Assembly (NCBI RefSeq): GCF_001039355.2
Contig: NW_019775480.1
Location: 1,050,478 to 1,073,876, forward strand
From: Lingula anatina
Taxonomy: Eukaryota > Brachiopoda > Lingulata > Lingulida > Lingulidae
Direction: 5' to 3'
Length of the DNA stretch: 23,399 nt
Shown here: positions 20,719-23,399 of the stretch, piece after piece
Layout: the number at the start of each line of letters is the position of its first letter
Numbering within the stretch: the first letter of the stretch is position 1
Made by a program: the position numbers and the translations under genes
The notes under the pieces: generated by a model
The model's database searches: none
Told to the model about the DNA's origin: nothing
Seen by the model: only the letters and a program-made list of their open reading frames with translations

Positions 20719-21027
20719 GCTTTCTGCGCATGCGTATTATCGCCACGTGGAAATGTGGCCGCTTTGCCGTCAAATTCATCTCTAGGATTACTTTCAAATT
20801 ACACTACAATAAAAGTCATAAAGAGAACGGGCGCCGTCGTTTTGGATTGGTATGCCATTTATATTGGGCATGGAGATATCACATTTAAACAATTATGCGA
20901 AAGGCTGGCGGCAGCCAGCGATTATCGCCCGAAAAATTTCTGTGACATTCTGTACAAAGCAGCACATACCAGGTTTTCTGTAGCGAAAAAGGGGTCGACA
21001 AGGACGTTGAGGTATTTGGTGGGCTGA
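20719..21027 (+). CDS. Candidate terminal exon, unrecognised protein
   Basis: The frame is open from 20719 to TGA 21025-21027 and has no ATG, so if coding it is a last exon or needs a frameshift. The peptide has a protein-like composition in its second half: VVLDWYAIYIGHGDITFKQL, then CERLAAASDYRPKNFCDILY, then a basic TRTLRYLVG end. I do not recognise a family. An AATAAA lies at 21204-21209, about 180 bp downstream, which fits a terminal exon. An acceptor-like ATCTCTAG (about 20778-20785) would place the exon start just before GATTACTTTC. An NRF1-like TGCGCATGCG (20725-20734) and E-box CACGTGG (20744-20750) lie upstream, so a first exon with a broken start is the alternative. The opposite strand is also open over part of this interval. 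Confidence 0.3.
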   Translation, partial: AFCACVLSPRGNVAALPSNSSLGLLSNYTTIKVIKRTGAVVLDWYAIYIGHGDITFKQLCERLAAASDYRPKNFCDILYKAAHTRFSVAKKGSTRTLRYLVG

Positions 21028-21095
21028 AGGTCGGACAGGCCACCTGACAGTTTGGTTGCTGCGTGTGAGTCGAAGTAGACAAAATGGCATCGTCC

Positions 21096-21398
21096 GAAAT
21101 GACCTTTAATAGATTTGGTAGTAGGCCCTATTAAGCATATCTTTGCATCATTTTTAAACATTTCTGTGAAGTGTTCAAAGTGCTTTAATATTCTGAGAAT
21201 ACAAATAAAGACACACTGTTTGTTTGATATTTGTTTTATTAATTGCTATACCAACAAAATGCATAAAATAACCTTGAATAGATTTGGTAATATGAAGTAT
21301 ATCTATTTGTGACTTTTTTTTACATTTCTACGAAGTATTCGCAATGCTTTAATATTTTGAGAGCATGGATAAAGACATATTGTTAGTTTGATTCGTGT
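21096..21398. repeat. Diverged tandem duplication, two copies of about 165-169 bp
   Basis: Copy 1 (about 21096-21235) and copy 2 (about 21265-21398) share ACCTT-AATAGATTTGGTA, CATTTCT--GAAGT-TTC, TGCTTTAATATT-TGAGA and GTTTGAT in the same order. They are clearly diverged, so the duplication is old. Copy 1 contains the AATAAA that would serve the exon ending at 21027; in copy 2 the equivalent reads GGATAAAG. Confidence 0.7.
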
Positions 21399-21399
21399 T

Positions 21400-22477
21400 T
21401 CTGTGGTAAAATTTGTGTTTCCAGCTGTGTACTGACAGCATTCCTTTACTTATGCAGTTTTTTTTTTTTTGGACTGTTTTTTTTCCCCCTCTCGCACCGA
21501 TTTTGGGGTACCCAGAGGATGTCATCCATAAAAATAAAAAAGCGTGGCCTAATGGCAGAAGGTAGAGAGGCAAGGCAATCCATGACAGTCAACCTGCTGA
21601 GGGTGGATGGCAGCTAATGATGATTTAGTTATGGTGTGATATGTTTTGAGCTCTTACAATGTACATGATATCTAATTTCGTTTATTTTATTTACTTTATT
21701 TTCCATGAGTTTCCATTATAAGCAACTGTGGCTATGATCAAATAGGCGTTAAACGGCGTTGTGAGCTGAGGGAGGTGAGGGAGATCTAATTGAAAACGAT
21801 GTAGGCCTATATTAATTTCCCCACGAAAAACGCTGCGATTACTCGATCAGCTCGAGTAAGCAAATTCACCCTAGTGTACTTTTTAGTTGAAACTATTGAT
21901 AAGATAGCAAATCTCGTAACATGATTAGTTTTACCGATTTAGTGACAACGTTAGTAGGTAGGCGGCAGTGAATGTCAAATGAACAGGTATTATTTAAGAA
22001 AACTCGCAGACAACTTCAATGTGTCAATTTCACAGATTTATCGGTGCGTAAGTACACATGTATCTTAGTTAATTGTATTTAGTCAGGACGAATCCAGTCA
22101 CTGAGCGCTTGTACAGGGCCATCACTGACTACCTCACAAAAAGTCAACAGGGATAGCGGTCTACTACAGTATGTATATGATTGTCATTCAGTCGTGTTTC
22201 TTTTAAAGGGATTTTCTAATGGCAACAGTTTTAATTTTCAACAAGTAGAGAATACACAGATGAGAGAGATAACTCGAAAAAGATATAAAAAAGGCCAAAA
22301 TAAATGTCCTCGTGTAGACGCAAACATATTTGTCTGAGATATGACAGAGCTCTGTTGTGAGGTCAGCCATGGATGAAACTGATAGAGATGTTGAATTCAG
22401 GTCCGGACCTCTATATTTCTCCAGGTTGATATAACATATTACTTCAGCGTGATAACATTAAGGCTGTATTCCCAGAG
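21400..22477. other. Gene-free spacer
   Basis: No coding exon, RNA gene or clear repeat is recognised from the end of the inverted-repeat element to the family-1 MITE. One TAGGCCTA (about 21802) is present. Confidence 0.4.
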
Positions 22478-22646
22478 TTTTTAGATCGATCTATCCCAGC
22501 GGGGAGTCTCACTAGATTACCGCAGATAATCCGGCTTAAATGTCCGTCCCGCCTACTACAAGCTGTAAGGGGGTAATTAACTTTCGTGTCTGCCCGGTTG
22601 ACAGCTATCTAGCGTGAACCCCCAGGGAGTTAGGTCGATCTAAAAC
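22478..22646 (+). mobile_element. MITE-like element, family 1, copy B (169 bp)
   Basis: The ends are imperfect inverted repeats of about 40 bp: TTTTTAGATCGATC...GAGTCTCACTAGAT on the left and TAGCGTGAACCCC...GGTCGATCTAAAA on the right. The centre matches the reverse complement of 6096-6274. It is non-coding. Two copies in one 23-kb window suggest a fairly abundant family. Confidence 0.75.
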
Positions 22647-22849
22647 GATGCAGTGGCATTCTTGTTCCGGAGATCAGTGCACCCCATTGCACACAGGGAT
22701 AGCCATAAGTGAAATCTGAATGTGTCAAAAGTAGATCTCCTGCGACAAATTTAATAACGTATTTGTGTAAGTTTCAATAAATTTTGCAAGTAAGTGAGAA
22801 GTTTTACAGGTGCCGGACTACGATAATTTCAAGAGTGTATATACGACTT

Positions 22850-22962
22850 GCATTATTCGAAAGGTGCGATGTGCGCATGACCGGAATTGTGCACTGCAGG
22901 GGTTAAAATAGTACCGGAAGCGTTGTTGACAGCGACAGGAACACATGATGGAAGCATAAGAC
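22850..22962 (+). promoter_or_regulatory. Putative TATA-less promoter and 5' UTR of the SAP gene
   Basis: An ETS-type ACCGGAAGC (about 22912-22920) and an NRF1-like TGCGCATGAC (about 22871-22880) lie within 100 bp of the first ATG of the SAP exon. A four-codon upstream frame (ATG 22945 to TAA 22959) precedes the start codon in the same frame. No start site can be read directly. Confidence 0.35.
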
Positions 22963-23077
22963 ATGCCGGGGGCGATATTAAACAAGCCATTTGAGGCGAC
23001 AAAGGTGCCGGAGTTGAAAAGTTGGTTAAAATGAAGGATGCCCACACATCAGGCAAAAAAGAAGAGCTGATAAAAAG
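22963..23077 (+). pseudogene. First exon of a SAP-domain protein, frameshifted
   Basis: ATG 22963 (G at -3) begins MPGAILNKPFEATKVPELKS, and then WLK. A SAP-type DNA-binding motif follows only if the frame changes: after the A run at 23028-23031 the original frame meets TGA (23032-23034), whereas the +1-shifted frame reads MKDAHTSGKKEELIKR up to a good donor (AAAAG|GTATGT, GT at 23078-23079). The two parts form one SAP helix-turn-helix pattern (VPELKSWL...GKKEELIKR), known from animal proteins and from YqaJ-recombinase-like mobile genes. One base is missing in the A run, which is either a real pseudogene mutation or a homopolymer sequencing error. Later exons would lie beyond the window. Confidence 0.6.
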
Positions 23078-23399
23078 GTATGTTACACGATATTTTCTTA
23101 AATACAAGACCAAATACAAAACCCTAATGTGGTCATTATGTAATTATGTTCACCTGAGTCATTTATTGGGGAGATAAATTTGTCACCTGGTTCAGGCAAT
23201 TATGTGATACAATCTCTGAGGTGGGCTAGTGCACTGTACAGGTAATTAGTACAAGCTCACTGTCAATATCAGTGCATCTATCATTTGTTTCTTCTTCATA
23301 ATATTTCTGTTGTGTATCCAGGTAGATTTCGGTTAAAAAAATATGACTAGGCATGTCAGTTTTCTGTTTTGTCATCAGTCTAATATGTATGTAGGCCTA
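23078..23399 (+). other. Start of the intron after the SAP exon
   Basis: Begins with GTATGT and contains AT-rich sequence with no further exon recognised. The window ends in GTAGGCCTA, one of several copies of this palindromic octamer. Confidence 0.4.

Larger units (their letters stand above)
20578..21552. mobile_element. Possible 0.97-kb element bounded by 34-bp inverted repeats
   Basis: AGGCCACACTTTTTTATTTT and GGATGACATC at the left end (about 20581-20613) recur in reverse complement at the right end (about 21519-21550), with about two mismatches. The interval contains an open plus-strand frame and a diverged direct repeat. It may be a DNA transposon carrying captured sequence, or a chance bracketing by two copies of a shorter repeat. 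Internal parts next to the two ends do not stay parallel, which favours caution. Confidence 0.5.

Noticed and set aside
22818-23119. Minus-strand frames of 75 and 88 codons
   Set aside because: Antisense to the SAP exon, which has a recognisable motif, start and donor.
1-23399. tRNA, rRNA or snRNA genes
   Set aside because: I looked for GGTTCGAATC-type B boxes and conserved cores and saw none; a covariance-model scan would be decisive.

Overview
This is eukaryotic, animal-type DNA: AT-rich, intron-containing, with microsatellites, long homopolymer runs and many short inverted-repeat transposons. A HEPN(DZIP3-like)/NB-ARC/tetratricopeptide gene, a TE-associated type of HELTLLDDGLP gene, a SAP-domain exon and many copies of the octamer TAGGCCTA (or near matches) suggest a marine invertebrate. 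My guess is an echinoderm or related deuterostome; the phylum is inference only.

Layout: 1-1841 is gene-free 3' flank with a microsatellite. 1842-7804 (minus) is the main gene. A HEPN exon (7226-7796) joins a 3.5-kb NB-ARC/TPR exon (1842-5380) across an intron with perfectly matched phase. The predicted 1369-residue protein is an NLR-like STAND ATPase: an N-terminal DZIP3-type HEPN domain with an intact R-x4-H motif, a NB-ARC switch with an intact P-loop, and 17 kinesin-light-chain-like 42-residue TPRs. The intron carries two short transposon copies. 7805-10180 is flank containing a GC-rich inverted-repeat element and a 0.93-kb foldback element built almost entirely of inverted repeats. 10604-12617 (minus) is a second, two-exon gene of an uncharacterised, probably transposon-related family; its splice phases also match, but its conserved region stops early. 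13036-13200 is another short repeat, homologous in inverted orientation to one inside the first gene's intron.

13454-19379 is a tandem array of a 2.14-2.16-kb unit, two complete copies and one 3'-truncated, each with an internal sub-repeat centred on AACGCGCGTT. Several open or splice-like islands are kept among copies, but I recognise no gene. 19380-22960 holds C-rich minisatellite-like DNA, two inverted-repeat elements, an open terminal-exon candidate (20719-21027, plus) with a polyadenylation signal, and a diverged 165-169-bp tandem duplication. 22963-23077 (plus) is a first exon encoding a SAP DNA-binding motif, broken by a one-base deletion in an A run, followed by a good splice donor.

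The first gene is the clear biological content: by family logic an intracellular sensor whose TPR array binds a ligand, whose NB-ARC domain oligomerises on nucleotide exchange, and whose HEPN domain is the effector or adaptor. No other gene here visibly works with it; most of the rest is repeat-derived.
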